Source: an uncultured Schlesneria sp.
GTDB lineage: Bacteria; Planctomycetota; Planctomycetia; Planctomycetales; Planctomycetaceae
Length of the DNA stretch: 64,000 bases
Direction: 5' to 3'
Assembly: GCA_903871875.1 (NCBI GenBank)
Contig: CAIQIR010000132.1
Coordinates: 62,001-126,000, forward strand
The position numbers and the translations under genes were made by a program. Below are positions 52,536-62,114 of the stretch, one piece after another (the first letter of the stretch is position 1; each line of letters opens with the position of its first letter). The notes beneath the pieces were generated by a model, which was given only the letters and a program-made list of their open reading frames with translations, had not been told where the DNA came from and ran no database searches.

Positions 52536-53360
52536 ATGGCATCGACGACAGTCTCTTCCAGCTTGTCTGGATCCAATTCGATAGCGTGTGGTCCGCGACG
52601 ATCGGCCGATGAACCTTATTCATCCGAGCAAATCGCCAGCTTCGGATTATGCGCGGAGCATTTGCCGCGACACTTGGCCGTCATCATGGACGGTAACGGT
52701 CGTTGGGCGCAGGCTCGTGGTCTGCCCCGCATCGAAGGGCACCGCCGTGGCGTGGCCACGGTGCGAAACATTATCGAGTGTTGCTCGCGACTCTGCATGC
52801 AGCAATTGACTCTGTATTGCTTCAGCAGCGAGAACTGGAAGCGACCGGTGCTTGAGCAACGGTTGCTGATGCAGCTGCTGGAACAGTATCTGGTCGAAGA
52901 ACGAGCCGAGATCATGCGGCAGAACCTGCAGTTCGCCGTGATCGGGCGGCGCGAGGCTTTGGGCGAAGGCGTGAATCGGGAAATCGATCGCACTTATGCC
53001 GCCGCCAGCGAAAATACCGGCATGCGACTGTGCCTGGCTATCAACTACGGCAGTCGAAGCGAAATTGCCGACGCCGTGCAATCGATTGCACGCGAAGTGG
53101 CGGCCGGACGACTCGATCCGGAATCAATCAATGAATCCACCATCGAAGCTCATCTTTACACGGCGGGCATGCCCGATCCGGATTTGGTGATTCGAACGGC
53201 GGGCGAGATGCGAATCAGTAACTATCTGTTATGGCAGATCAGCTACGCCGAACTTTGGGTGACCGATAAGTGCTGGCCCGATTTTGGCAAGGAAGAACTG
53301 TTTGCCGCGCTGAACAATTTCGCGCAGCGGGACCGGCGGTTCGGAGGCCTGTCAAACTGA
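52536..53360 (+). CDS. uppS: Isoprenyl diphosphate synthase, undecaprenyl type (UppS)
   Basis: 274-residue cis-prenyltransferase that condenses isopentenyl diphosphates onto farnesyl diphosphate to make the C55 wall carrier. The pyrophosphate/Mg site M51-D52-G53-N54-G55-R56-W57 is complete, followed by GHRRGV, TLYCFSSENWKRP and the C-terminal dimer blocks RTAGEMRISNYLLWQISYAELW. The catalytic Asp52 is present. A non-conserved N-terminal stretch of about 45 residues precedes the domain. CdsA follows 7 bases after the stop, the common uppS-cdsA order, so both belong to one envelope-lipid operon. Length is normal for the family apart from the extension. Confidence 0.95.
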   Translation: MASTTVSSSLSGSNSIACGPRRSADEPYSSEQIASFGLCAEHLPRHLAVIMDGNGRWAQARGLPRIEGHRRGVATVRNIIECCSRLCMQQLTLYCFSSENWKRPVLEQRLLMQLLEQYLVEERAEIMRQNLQFAVIGRREALGEGVNREIDRTYAAASENTGMRLCLAINYGSRSEIADAVQSIAREVAAGRLDPESINESTIEAHLYTAGMPDPDLVIRTAGEMRISNYLLWQISYAELWVTDKCWPDFGKEELFAALNNFAQRDRRFGGLSN

Positions 53361-53367
53361 GGCAAGC

Positions 53368-54288
53368 ATGCTGCTTTGGCGTCTTCTCGTTTCGGCAATT
53401 TTGATTCCCGCCTTCTTCGGGTGTTTTTACCTCGATGCGCGGCTGGGGGCTCACGCTCCGATTCTGTTGATCATCGTGCTGTTCCTGGCCGTTTGCGGCG
53501 CGGGAGAGATGGTCGATCTGCTGTGGACCCGCTCGTTCACACCCAACCGTTTGATTGTTTCCGCTTGTTGCACATTGGTTGCTGCAGCGGCCTGGTGGGG
53601 ACGGTTTGGGCATATGCCGATCAAGATTCCGTCTGACGACAACACGCTGGCGCAAGTCATGCTGGCCTACGCCATGACGATTCTGGTGTTGTTTTTGCTT
53701 GCGACCTATCGGTATCGCGAACCGGGCGCCAGTATGGAAACGCTGGGAGCTGAACTGCTGATCGTCAGTTATATCGGAGTTTTATTGGGTGTCGTGGCTC
53801 AATTGCGTTGGGTCGCAGGTAGTGATGCCGGATATCTGGTGATCGGCTCACTGTTGATCGTGACGAAAGGCGGTGATGTCGGCGCGTACTTTTTCGGCCG
53901 ACTGTTTGGCCGGCGCAAATTAGTCCCGTTACTCTCGCCGGGGAAGACCTGGGCGGGAGCGGTTGGGGCGCTGGTGGGTTCCGCAGGCAGCGCGGTGGCC
54001 TGGCTGTATTATTCGACACCCATGTTTACTCCGACAGGCGAGGCGACCTGGGAACCGCCGGTGTGGTATGCCTCGGCCGTCTACGGTTTGATTCTGGGTG
54101 TGACCGGGCTGGTCGGTGATTTGTGCGAGTCATTAATTAAGCGTGATGTCGGCAAAAAGGATTCGTCGAGTCTCCTGCCTGGTTTCGGAGGACTGCTCGA
54201 CCTGATGGACAGTGTCCTTTACGCCGGTCCGGTGGCTTATGTGCTTTGGAAAGCGCTGCCACTGGCAACTTGGAATCATTCGACCTGA
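53368..54288 (+). CDS. cdsA: Phosphatidate cytidylyltransferase with altered signature
   Basis: 306-residue polytopic membrane enzyme converting phosphatidic acid and CTP to CDP-diacylglycerol. About eight hydrophobic segments precede the CDS region, with the conserved TKGGDVGAYFFGRLFGRRKL and LSPGKTWAGAVGAL blocks. The terminal signature (S255-L-I-K-R then KKDSS, then P-G-F-G-G-L-L-D-L-M-D at 271-281) differs from the family pattern, in which H-G-G precedes D-R-x-D: His is Phe273 and Arg is Leu279 here, while the Lys-Asp pair and the final Asp are kept. It is encoded 7 bases after uppS, the usual context, so the assignment stands in spite of these changes. Confidence 0.88.
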   Translation: MLLWRLLVSAILIPAFFGCFYLDARLGAHAPILLIIVLFLAVCGAGEMVDLLWTRSFTPNRLIVSACCTLVAAAAWWGRFGHMPIKIPSDDNTLAQVMLAYAMTILVLFLLATYRYREPGASMETLGAELLIVSYIGVLLGVVAQLRWVAGSDAGYLVIGSLLIVTKGGDVGAYFFGRLFGRRKLVPLLSPGKTWAGAVGALVGSAGSAVAWLYYSTPMFTPTGEATWEPPVWYASAVYGLILGVTGLVGDLCESLIKRDVGKKDSSSLLPGFGGLLDLMDSVLYAGPVAYVLWKALPLATWNHST

Positions 54289-54486
54289 CCCGTTATCTGT
54301 CCCTTTCGACGTCCAGCCGCTTACCGCGCAGGTGGCGGAAGCAACCCTCATGCATTGGCTAGGGGACACACCTGGGATGGTCCGGTATAATCTCTTCGAG
54401 TCCGCTACGGACAAATCCGAGCATGCGGAACCGCAACGGAGTGTGGAAGTGAATTGCCAGGGTAGGGAAACTCTCTTTTTCAGCGA

Positions 54487-55563
54487 ATGATGGCAGACTC
54501 GGAGATGCAGGTGACGGAATCTCTTGTTGACACGTTTCGGATCCTGGACGCGGCGGCCAATCGAACGCGCGAAGGGTTACGTGTCATCGAGGATTTTGTG
54601 CGGTTCGGGTTGAACGGCGGATATCTTTCTCAAGTTCTGAAAGTATGCCGTCACGAACTGGCGTCAATCATCGGGCAACTGCCGCAAGGGCGCTTGTTGG
54701 CGGCGCGAGACACTCTGAACGACGTTGGAACCACAAATTCTACTCCGGCGGAATATCAACGGACGTCGCCCCTCGATGTCGTTTGTGCCGCGTTTAAGCG
54801 AGTGCAAGAAGCGCTACGGACGCTGGAAGAATACAGCAAGCTGGTCGATCCCAGCCTGTCCCCGCGACTCGAGCAACTGCGTTATCGACTTTACACGGCC
54901 GAGAAGGCCGTGTTGCGTACGGAGTCTGCGCGGCAGTGCTTGCGAGACCAGCGATTGTACGTGCTGATCGAAGCCAGCCAGTGTGAGTTGGGTTTCGAAG
55001 CGGTTGTCCAAGCGGCACTTGATGGTGGCGTGCGGCTGTTTCAATTGCGAGAGAAATCTCTCAACGATCGAGAATTGGTGTGCCAGGCTCGGCGACTTCG
55101 CGAATGGACGCTGGCGAAGGGGGCGCTGTTGATTATCAATGATCGTCCTGACATCGCCGTTCTTGCTGCGGCAGACGGTGTTCATGTTGGTCAGGACGAA
55201 TTGACCGTGCAAGACGCGCGACGAATTGTGGGACCGGATCGACTGGTGGGCGTTTCGACACATTCGATTGAGCAAGCACGGCAGGCGGTGCTTGACGGGG
55301 CCGACTATCTGGGAGTGGGGCCCACGTTCCCGAGTCACACCAAAACGTTTGCCGAGTTTCCGAGTTTGCCATACGTCCGTGACGTGGCAGCCGAAATTCA
55401 ATTGCCGTGGTTTGCAATCGGCGGTATCGATCTTCATAACGTGACGGACGTCGCGCGAGCGGGTGCTGCGCGAGTCGCCGTCAGTAGTGTGGTTTGCCGC
55501 AGTTCTTCGCCCGCCGTTGCTGCCCGTGATTTGATCGCCGCGCTGACCCGTTCGACTCCTTAA
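54487..55563 (+). CDS. thiE: ThiD2-ThiE fusion, thiamine phosphate synthase
   Basis: 358-residue cytoplasmic enzyme. The C-terminal half (from about residue 155) is a ThiE TIM barrel: RLYVLIEASQ, LFQLREKSL, LLIINDRPDIAV, GVHVGQDELTV, VGVSTHS, YLGVGPTFPSHTK and FAIGGIDLHNV are the substrate and phosphate motifs. It joins hydroxymethylpyrimidine diphosphate to thiazole phosphate. The N-terminal ~140 residues (RILDAAANRTREGLRVIEDF and AAFKRVQEALRTLEEY) match the ThiD2 domain, a second type of HMP-phosphate kinase found fused to ThiE in several phyla. The two steps of pyrimidine activation and coupling are thus on one chain. No other thiamine gene is nearby and no riboswitch was recognised in the 198-base upstream gap. 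Confidence 0.9.
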   Translation: MMADSEMQVTESLVDTFRILDAAANRTREGLRVIEDFVRFGLNGGYLSQVLKVCRHELASIIGQLPQGRLLAARDTLNDVGTTNSTPAEYQRTSPLDVVCAAFKRVQEALRTLEEYSKLVDPSLSPRLEQLRYRLYTAEKAVLRTESARQCLRDQRLYVLIEASQCELGFEAVVQAALDGGVRLFQLREKSLNDRELVCQARRLREWTLAKGALLIINDRPDIAVLAAADGVHVGQDELTVQDARRIVGPDRLVGVSTHSIEQARQAVLDGADYLGVGPTFPSHTKTFAEFPSLPYVRDVAAEIQLPWFAIGGIDLHNVTDVARAGAARVAVSSVVCRSSSPAVAARDLIAALTRSTP

Positions 55564-55575
55564 GGCCGTTTTCCG

Positions 55576-56754
55576 ATGACCTGCGATTTGCATCGATGGA
55601 CGTGCCGCATGATCGGATCGTCCTGTTTTCGGTGGCTGCTCTTTGTCCCGGTGTTTGTGGTCGTCCTTACAGTACCGGCAAGGGCCCAATCGGAATGGGA
55701 GATCGTTCCCGAAAGCGAACAGGCTCTCGAACGGGGTTTGGCTTGGATGGCAAAAACTCAGGGAGCACAGGGGAACTGGGATTCCAATGATTTGGGGCTG
55801 GTCAGTCTAGGGGCCCTGTCGTTTCTCGCCGCGGGACATATGCCCGGTCGAGGAAAGTATGGCGACACGGTCGATCGCGCCTTGAAATATGTCGTCAAGA
55901 ACGCGAAGCCCTCGGGGTTATTGAACATCGCCGATGCGCAGCGCGATCTCTACAACCATGGCCTGGCGGCCTTTGTGTTGGGGCAGGCATATGGAATGAC
56001 GGATGATTCTGAAATCGGCAAGACACTGGAACGCTCGCTGAAGCTAATTGCCAACACACAGTGCGATGACGGCAGTTGGGATTACCGAGCCAAACGGCAG
56101 GCGCATGGACACGATCTGAGCTTGTCGGTGATGCAGGCGAAAGCGCTACGAAGCGCGGTGGACAGTGGGTTTGAAGTGCGCAACGATGTGATCAAGCTCG
56201 CACTTCAATCGGTGCGTGATCATTACAAGGCGGACAATGGCGCGCGCGGACAGGAAGAACGCGCGAAGGAAGGCGGGGGACAATTTACTTACGATGGCCA
56301 GCGTGCCACGGTGGCCATGGCCGCATGTGGTGTTGTTTGTCTGCAGGAGTTTGGTCAGTACGACGACTGGCGCATCCCCAAGAACTTGGATTACATTTCG
56401 AAAGAAGTGGCGAGATTGAATCCGGTCAAAGGGAATGGTGAGGTTCCTTTCGATGCCTATACGCTTTATTACGTTGGTCAGGCTTTGTACCAATCAGGCG
56501 GTAGCCATTGGCGGACGAACTATCCCGTGATCCGAAATTATCTGGTCACTTCGCAAGTGCGTAAATCCGAGAATCTGTCCGAAGATGGATCATGGCGCGA
56601 CACGCGCTGGGTGCACGGCAAGCCGGGCCAACTATATGGGACAGCGGTGGGCTGTTTTATTCTGGCGATTCCCAACCGCTACCTGCCGATCCTGCAAGAA
56701 GGAAAAATTGAAGGACTGCGAGAAAAACTGGGTCACGAAAAACGGCAGGAATGA
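55576..56754 (+). CDS. Exported prenyltransferase/squalene-cyclase-fold protein
   Basis: 392-residue protein with a signal (LLFVPVFVVVLTVPARAQ) and an alpha/alpha-barrel made of repeated helical pairs, as in terpene cyclases and prenyltransferases. Repeat motifs are LAWMAKTQGAQGNWDS, LIANTQCDDGSWDYR and SLSVMQAKALRSA, but a catalytic DxDD motif is not present, so cyclase activity is unlikely; such exported proteins are common in planctomycetes and their role is unknown. AAGG about 10 bases before the ATG at 55576 supports this start, although 55609 would give a shorter n-region. It is 12 bases upstream of the BatA-type gene and probably in one operon with the three large proteins that follow. 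Confidence 0.85.
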   Translation: MTCDLHRWTCRMIGSSCFRWLLFVPVFVVVLTVPARAQSEWEIVPESEQALERGLAWMAKTQGAQGNWDSNDLGLVSLGALSFLAAGHMPGRGKYGDTVDRALKYVVKNAKPSGLLNIADAQRDLYNHGLAAFVLGQAYGMTDDSEIGKTLERSLKLIANTQCDDGSWDYRAKRQAHGHDLSLSVMQAKALRSAVDSGFEVRNDVIKLALQSVRDHYKADNGARGQEERAKEGGGQFTYDGQRATVAMAACGVVCLQEFGQYDDWRIPKNLDYISKEVARLNPVKGNGEVPFDAYTLYYVGQALYQSGGSHWRTNYPVIRNYLVTSQVRKSENLSEDGSWRDTRWVHGKPGQLYGTAVGCFILAIPNRYLPILQEGKIEGLREKLGHEKRQE

Positions 56755-56766
56755 GGACGTCTGGCT

Positions 56767-59553
56767 ATGCTTCGTTTTGACGCCAGTTCGTTCGCCCTGA
56801 TCGGCGTCATTGCCTCGGCAGTTCCCATTGTCATTCATTTGTGGAATCGTCATCGCTTCAAGACCGTCTCATGGGCGGCGATGGATTTTATTCGGGAAGC
56901 CCTTGAACATCAGCGAAAGCGATTGCACATTCGCGATGTATTGTTACTGGCCTGTCGCATGCTGGCGGTCATTCTGCTGGGGCTGGTGTTGTCGCAACCC
57001 CGTCTCGAGGGGCTATCGAGAGGAACGATCTGGCCCATTGTCCTGTTGATCCTGAGCGTGCTGTTGGTCGTGGGACTGGCTGTCGCCTGGGCCACAAGCC
57101 CCAGCAAACGTGGCAGAGGGATGCTCGTCGGATTCTGTGGTGCGATGTTGGCTTTGGTTTTCCAGCTGTCGTGCGTCGTGCGTCATGATTCGGATGCGGG
57201 TGAAACCGCAGCGAATTCGAGGACTCCGCTGCATGCCGTGATCGTCGTCGATAACAGTCGCAGTATGGGCGTCGAATCGTTCGGAGGCATGCTGCTCGAT
57301 CGTGCAAAAATGAAAGCTGCCGAATTTATCGACAAACTGCCACTCGAAAGCCGGGTCACCGTGATCCCTTTGGCCGGCTCCGAAGATCCTGTGACACTCG
57401 ATGCTTATCGAAATAAAGAGGATAGCCTGCGAGCCGTTGATCGAGTGAAATTGGTCGATGTGGAAGCGGGCATTCGTAGTGGACTTGAGCTGGTCGAACT
57501 CGCTTGCCAACAAACCGTCGATCCCCCGTCAAAGCGAATCGTTCTGTTAACCGATGGCCAAGCCAACGCCTGGCGGGGGCTGATTCCCGATTCGTCTCGC
57601 GGTCAGCGGAATCACGAAAATGGGAATTCCGCTCTCGTGGAATCGAAGTTGATTCCGGATGCTGCAGCGTCGTTGCCCAGCACTCGACCACCAATTCCAC
57701 GTCTGCAGGGAATGCAAGTCGTGAACGTCACTCGCAGTCCTGCTCGCAATGTCTGGGTGTCGGGCTTCCATGTGGAAGACGGTTTGACGAGTTCCGATGT
57801 TCCCTGTCGTTTTCAGGTGCGTATCCATTCGGCCGTCGCCGATCGAGCGAAAAATGCCTCCTCAGTGGAAGACGCGGTCGATGTGCAGGCGAAACTTCTC
57901 GTTGATGAGGTCGAAGTCGCAGGTCAAACCATTTCATTGATGCCGGGGCAAGAACGTGAAGTCGAATTGAGTCATCAGTTCACGGTTCGAGTTGATCCAC
58001 TCAAGCCGAGTTCTGTTGTGGCGACTTTGCTAGTTCAGGCCGATTTGCCATCGGCGGATCAATTGTCTGGCGACAATCGGCAACAGATCGTCGTTCCTGT
58101 CGTCGCCTCTTTACCCGTGATCTTTGTGGACCAGTACGGTGATGACGAGAATCTGGAACAAAATCGGATTGGAGAGACCTATGCCTTGCGGCATCTGATG
58201 GTTCCTCGTTCCGTTACTGATCAATCTCCTCGTCGATTGATCGACATCAAACACCTACGGTCCGAACAGCTGACGCAAGAGTTGCTGGAGACGGCCCGGT
58301 TGGTCGTCGTGGCGGGAGTTGAGAAGCCGCCAAGCGACGCTGTGACGCTGCTAAGGGAATTTGTTCGACAGGGTGGTCCGCTGGTCATTCTAGCCGGAGG
58401 CCATTTTGATGCGATGGCGTGGACTGAACAGGCCTGGCGTTCCGGACAAGGAATTCTGCCCGCGCCGCTTGGTCCAACTCCGCTGGGACACACCCCCGAG
58501 GAAACAACTCAACCTTTGCAGCCGTTCTTTGCCGCGTTTTCGTCGATGCAGCACGACTTCTTTCTGATTGACGGCGAAGATCCACAAGTATTGGCATCGT
58601 TGTTCGAGTCGACGCCGTTTTTTAAAGCCGTCCAAATCGACTTCAACGAGACATTTCTCGCGGCGCTGCGGAAAGAGGATGCGAATCGGCTCAGCGAAGA
58701 GAAGCGCTTTCTCGACGACTACGCGGCTCAACATGTGCCGCGCTATCAGAAAATGACAGCGGGACTCGCATCCGACGAAGCCGAACGGATCTATCGCGAG
58801 ATCGAACCCGCCTGGTGGAATTGGCGGTCGCCGTTGCCGTTAGTGGATCGTGCGTTGGATCCCGAGACGCTGGCCAAACAGAGTCAACCGCGAGTCCTCG
58901 CCTCATTCGACGCACATCACCGACCGTTTGTCATCGAACGTCGCGTGGGCGCAGGCCGTGTCGTGTTCTTAACCAGCGGAGTGACCTCCAACTGGAATCT
59001 GCTGCGTAGTTCGGGCGCGATGTATCTGTTCCATCGGATGTTTTGCCAGTTGATGGAACAGACGTTTCCAAATCGAAATTTCGTGGCTGGCCAGAAGATA
59101 GCGCTGCCGGTTGAAGGGCGCGACGACAGGCGTTACGCCGCGACCCGTCCGTCGGGTATCACGGAGCCACTTCGTGTGGATGTGATGAGTGCCACGGTCT
59201 CGGGCGTCGCGATTCGGCGTCCGGTGATGGCGGGGACATATACTGTTGTGATCGAGCAGACCGATGCGTCATCGCCGGATCCCAGTCCGACGAAAATCGA
59301 TGAAATCGTTCTGGCTGTGAACGGCGCCGAAAGTGAATCCGATTTAACGGCGTATTCTGTTCAAGAATTGCAAAGCCGTTTGGAAGATCAGGGTGTCCGC
59401 GTCTTGGGGGCGGACGAAGCTCTTCGGATCGACGGTGTGGCGCGATCAGGTGGGGAATTATGGCAGCGGTTGGGTTGGTGCCTCTTAGGTTCTCTTTTGC
59501 TCGAGCAACTGATTCTGGCGTGGCCGAGGTTAAGAATCTGGCGGCAGGTCTGA
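56767..59553 (+). CDS. BatA/vWA-domain membrane protein
   Basis: 928-residue membrane protein of the BatA-containing type typical of planctomycete Bat clusters. An N-terminal BatA domain (residues about 1-80: FALIGVIASAVPIVIHLWNRHRFK, then HQRKRLHIRDVLLLACRMLAVILLGL) and a second helix pair precede a von Willebrand A domain with an intact MIDAS opening, D162-N-S-R-S (VVDNSRSMG), and LLTDGQANAW. A long extracytoplasmic region of mixed strands follows, and a terminal hydrophobic helix (LGWCLLGSLLLEQLILAWP) ends the chain. GAGGA precedes the ATG. Probable cell-envelope or protease-linked sensor in complex with MoxR-type AAA ATPases, which are not in the window. It is followed by 59577-62063 after 23 bases. 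Confidence 0.9.
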   Translation: MLRFDASSFALIGVIASAVPIVIHLWNRHRFKTVSWAAMDFIREALEHQRKRLHIRDVLLLACRMLAVILLGLVLSQPRLEGLSRGTIWPIVLLILSVLLVVGLAVAWATSPSKRGRGMLVGFCGAMLALVFQLSCVVRHDSDAGETAANSRTPLHAVIVVDNSRSMGVESFGGMLLDRAKMKAAEFIDKLPLESRVTVIPLAGSEDPVTLDAYRNKEDSLRAVDRVKLVDVEAGIRSGLELVELACQQTVDPPSKRIVLLTDGQANAWRGLIPDSSRGQRNHENGNSALVESKLIPDAAASLPSTRPPIPRLQGMQVVNVTRSPARNVWVSGFHVEDGLTSSDVPCRFQVRIHSAVADRAKNASSVEDAVDVQAKLLVDEVEVAGQTISLMPGQEREVELSHQFTVRVDPLKPSSVVATLLVQADLPSADQLSGDNRQQIVVPVVASLPVIFVDQYGDDENLEQNRIGETYALRHLMVPRSVTDQSPRRLIDIKHLRSEQLTQELLETARLVVVAGVEKPPSDAVTLLREFVRQGGPLVILAGGHFDAMAWTEQAWRSGQGILPAPLGPTPLGHTPEETTQPLQPFFAAFSSMQHDFFLIDGEDPQVLASLFESTPFFKAVQIDFNETFLAALRKEDANRLSEEKRFLDDYAAQHVPRYQKMTAGLASDEAERIYREIEPAWWNWRSPLPLVDRALDPETLAKQSQPRVLASFDAHHRPFVIERRVGAGRVVFLTSGVTSNWNLLRSSGAMYLFHRMFCQLMEQTFPNRNFVAGQKIALPVEGRDDRRYAATRPSGITEPLRVDVMSATVSGVAIRRPVMAGTYTVVIEQTDASSPDPSPTKIDEIVLAVNGAESESDLTAYSVQELQSRLEDQGVRVLGADEALRIDGVARSGGELWQRLGWCLLGSLLLEQLILAWPRLRIWRQV

Positions 59554-59576
59554 GGTAACGGGCAGGAGACGCGACG

Positions 59577-62063
59577 ATGAATGGGATGGCGACAATCGGA
59601 TGGCTGCTGCATCGTGGTGATGCGTGGAAGATCACATCAGCTCGAGCGTCGTTTGGTTCCGCGTGGGCCCAATCGTTTCCCCTGTTGGTGTTCCTGGGTT
59701 GTCTGGGTTTGGCGGCTTCGAGCTTTTGGTTTTATTTTCGCTGGCAGTCTCGCGGACGTCGGATGATCTGGATCACGCTAAGCTCGTTACGGGCAACGGT
59801 CCTGTGCTTGGTGTTGCTGATCCTGGCCGATCCGGCGCTCGAACTGACATTAACCAGTCTTCCCAAACCGATGTTGTGGATTCTGTTGGACAGCAGCGAC
59901 AGCATGTCGATCCCAGACGAACTCCCCGAAGGCGAACGGAGATCTCTGGCGAACGCCGTGAATCTGAGCGGCTATTTGGAGGCCCAGTCCGCGGAGGCGC
60001 GTTCACCAAAGATGTCTGACAATCAGCAGCCATTGGCGGCGGCGCAGACGCTCGTGCGGGCGGAATATGTCCGAGCGATGCTTGCCAAAAAGCCGGACAA
60101 TCTGGTGGAACGATTGTCAGAGAGTTTCCAGCTTCGCTTCTTCACATTTGCCGAAACCGAGACTGTTCGTGCACTCCATCCTGCGGATTTGAATACGGGA
60201 GCAAATTTGGCGTACGAGTGGCAAACGGCCGGAACGGCAACCGCGCTGGGAGATGCTCTGGAAGACCTGGCTCGCGCACACGCCACAGACAATCTCGCAG
60301 CTGTCTTGATCATCAGTGATTTTGATCAGAACACCGGAACGGCACCCTTGGCGGCAGCGAAGCGGTTGGGTGTCCCGGTGTTCACGGTGGGAGTCGGGCC
60401 GCTTTCCGCCGTTGACGTCAGTCTCGAGTTACTGGTTCCACCCACGATGAAGAAAGCGGAAAGATCGTCGATCAGCGTGACGGTCAGACAACGAGAACTC
60501 GATCATACGACCGTTCAAGTTCGAATTTATTCGCATCAATCAGGCGAGCCTCAAGAGTCCGAAAAAGGACGAGCGTTGATCGGTGAGAAGACGCTGACTA
60601 TTGAGGGGGAGAGTTCTCAAGTGGAATTCGCCTACACGCCCGAGGTCGCTGGTCGATTTGTTTTCAGCGCCGAAATTGATCCGGTTGCGGGTGAGGTTGT
60701 CGTCCAAAACAATCGAGCAGAACGCGAAGCCAAAATCATCGATGACTTCGTCCGAGTCATGTTCGTCGAATACGAACCGACTTGGGAATGGCGGTTCATG
60801 AAGGAAGTCTTTCATCGAGACAAGCTCGTCGGGACGCGTGGTTTTCGGACCTTTATCCGATCCGCTGATCCGGTGGTGCGCGAGACGAACGAACTGTTCC
60901 TGCCCACCCTGACGTTGCCTCGCAGTCAGTTTTTTGAAAATGACGTGATCTTTCTGGGCGATATGCCCGCCAGTTCGCTCAGCACTCGATTTTGCGAGAT
61001 GACCAAAGAGTTCGTCAGTCAATTCGGAGGCGGATTGGTGGTGATGGCGGGGCCTCGATTTGGGCCAGGGCAACTCGCCGATACCCCGCTCGCTGATATG
61101 CTGCCGGTGGTCTTCGATGCGGAATCCAACCGACGTGATGAGAAAGAGTTTCGGTTGTCGTTGACGCCCGCCGCCGGGCAATATGATTTCATGCGTCTGG
61201 GCCAATCCGATGCCGAGAACGTCAAAGCTTGGGACAATTTGGGAAAGCTGCCCTGGTATCAGCCAGCACGGCGTGTCGAAGCGCGGGGAACTCGGGTGTT
61301 GGCGGAACATCCGCATGAGACCTGTGCCGATGGCCAAACCCCGCAGCCATTGCTTGCCGTTCGTCAGTATGGACGAGGCGAAGTCGTCTATCTGGCCTTC
61401 AATGAGATGTGGCGACTGCGACGGCTGCACGGTGAAGAATTCTATCGCCAGTTTTGGGGGCAGCTTATTCATCGGTTGGGGCTAAGTCATGCTCTCGGCA
61501 GCCACAAACGATTTGTCATTCGTACTGATAAGGCGAGATACCGATCGAACGATCAGGTTCTGGTCACGGCCGAAGTCTACAACAACGAATTTCATCCACT
61601 GGACGAATCAGAAATCCCTCACCGTCGACTGATGGCCGACATCATTCGTCCTGATCAGGACGTTGAGGGAGACCGTTCGCAAGCGTTCAGCATGCCGCAA
61701 TTGAAGCTTGGTCAATTCGAGACGCGAGTTCAGGTGTTTGGTGCTGGTGAATATCGTATTCAAGTCACCGACCCGGTCACGAACGAAAAGACCGAGCTGG
61801 TTTTTGATGTCGACAATGTCTCAATCGAGCGACGCAATCCGGTAAGAAACGCATTGTTGCAAAAGAACCTGGCTGCAGAGACGGGTGGTAAAGCGTACGA
61901 TCTGACCGATGTCGACCAGTTTCCCAACGACTTTCGACCAATTCGACACCCAGAAACCAGTATCGAAATTGTTTCCATCTGGAGTAACTGGCTGACCTTC
62001 GGCACGATGCTCTTATTACTGATCGCCGAATGGTCGTTGAGAAAAGTGGTGAACCTGACTTAG
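59577..62063 (+). CDS. vWA-like large membrane protein of the Bat cluster
   Basis: 828-residue protein with hydrophobic segments near residues 34-54 and 63-83 and a final helix near 800-820. A von Willebrand A-like domain follows the second helix with D105-S-S-D-S (LLDSSDSMS) as the MIDAS DxSxS, and VLIISDFDQNTGT as the second metal-region strand. Beyond it are beta-sandwich segments and a glutamine amidotransferase-like block (FVSQFGGGLVVMAGPRFGPG), as in many planctomycete Bat proteins. The metal site of the vWA domain looks intact. It is the second of three large products transcribed in series; GGAG stands before its ATG. Function unknown; surface sensing and complex assembly are the usual suggestions. 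Confidence 0.88.
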   Translation: MNGMATIGWLLHRGDAWKITSARASFGSAWAQSFPLLVFLGCLGLAASSFWFYFRWQSRGRRMIWITLSSLRATVLCLVLLILADPALELTLTSLPKPMLWILLDSSDSMSIPDELPEGERRSLANAVNLSGYLEAQSAEARSPKMSDNQQPLAAAQTLVRAEYVRAMLAKKPDNLVERLSESFQLRFFTFAETETVRALHPADLNTGANLAYEWQTAGTATALGDALEDLARAHATDNLAAVLIISDFDQNTGTAPLAAAKRLGVPVFTVGVGPLSAVDVSLELLVPPTMKKAERSSISVTVRQRELDHTTVQVRIYSHQSGEPQESEKGRALIGEKTLTIEGESSQVEFAYTPEVAGRFVFSAEIDPVAGEVVVQNNRAEREAKIIDDFVRVMFVEYEPTWEWRFMKEVFHRDKLVGTRGFRTFIRSADPVVRETNELFLPTLTLPRSQFFENDVIFLGDMPASSLSTRFCEMTKEFVSQFGGGLVVMAGPRFGPGQLADTPLADMLPVVFDAESNRRDEKEFRLSLTPAAGQYDFMRLGQSDAENVKAWDNLGKLPWYQPARRVEARGTRVLAEHPHETCADGQTPQPLLAVRQYGRGEVVYLAFNEMWRLRRLHGEEFYRQFWGQLIHRLGLSHALGSHKRFVIRTDKARYRSNDQVLVTAEVYNNEFHPLDESEIPHRRLMADIIRPDQDVEGDRSQAFSMPQLKLGQFETRVQVFGAGEYRIQVTDPVTNEKTELVFDVDNVSIERRNPVRNALLQKNLAAETGGKAYDLTDVDQFPNDFRPIRHPETSIEIVSIWSNWLTFGTMLLLLIAEWSLRKVVNLT

Positions 62064-62114
62064 ACGGTCTGGCAGGAGACTGTTTCCCAAACGGTTAAGG
62101 CAAATTCTTCTTCG

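Noticed and set aside
55576-56754. True squalene-hopene cyclase
   Set aside because: Repeats of the fold are present, but the DxDD catalytic motif is absent, the protein is exported and too short for a cyclase.
60540-61472. 310-codon antisense open frame inside the vWA-like gene
   Set aside because: Shadow of a well-supported coding frame; no protein-like features.
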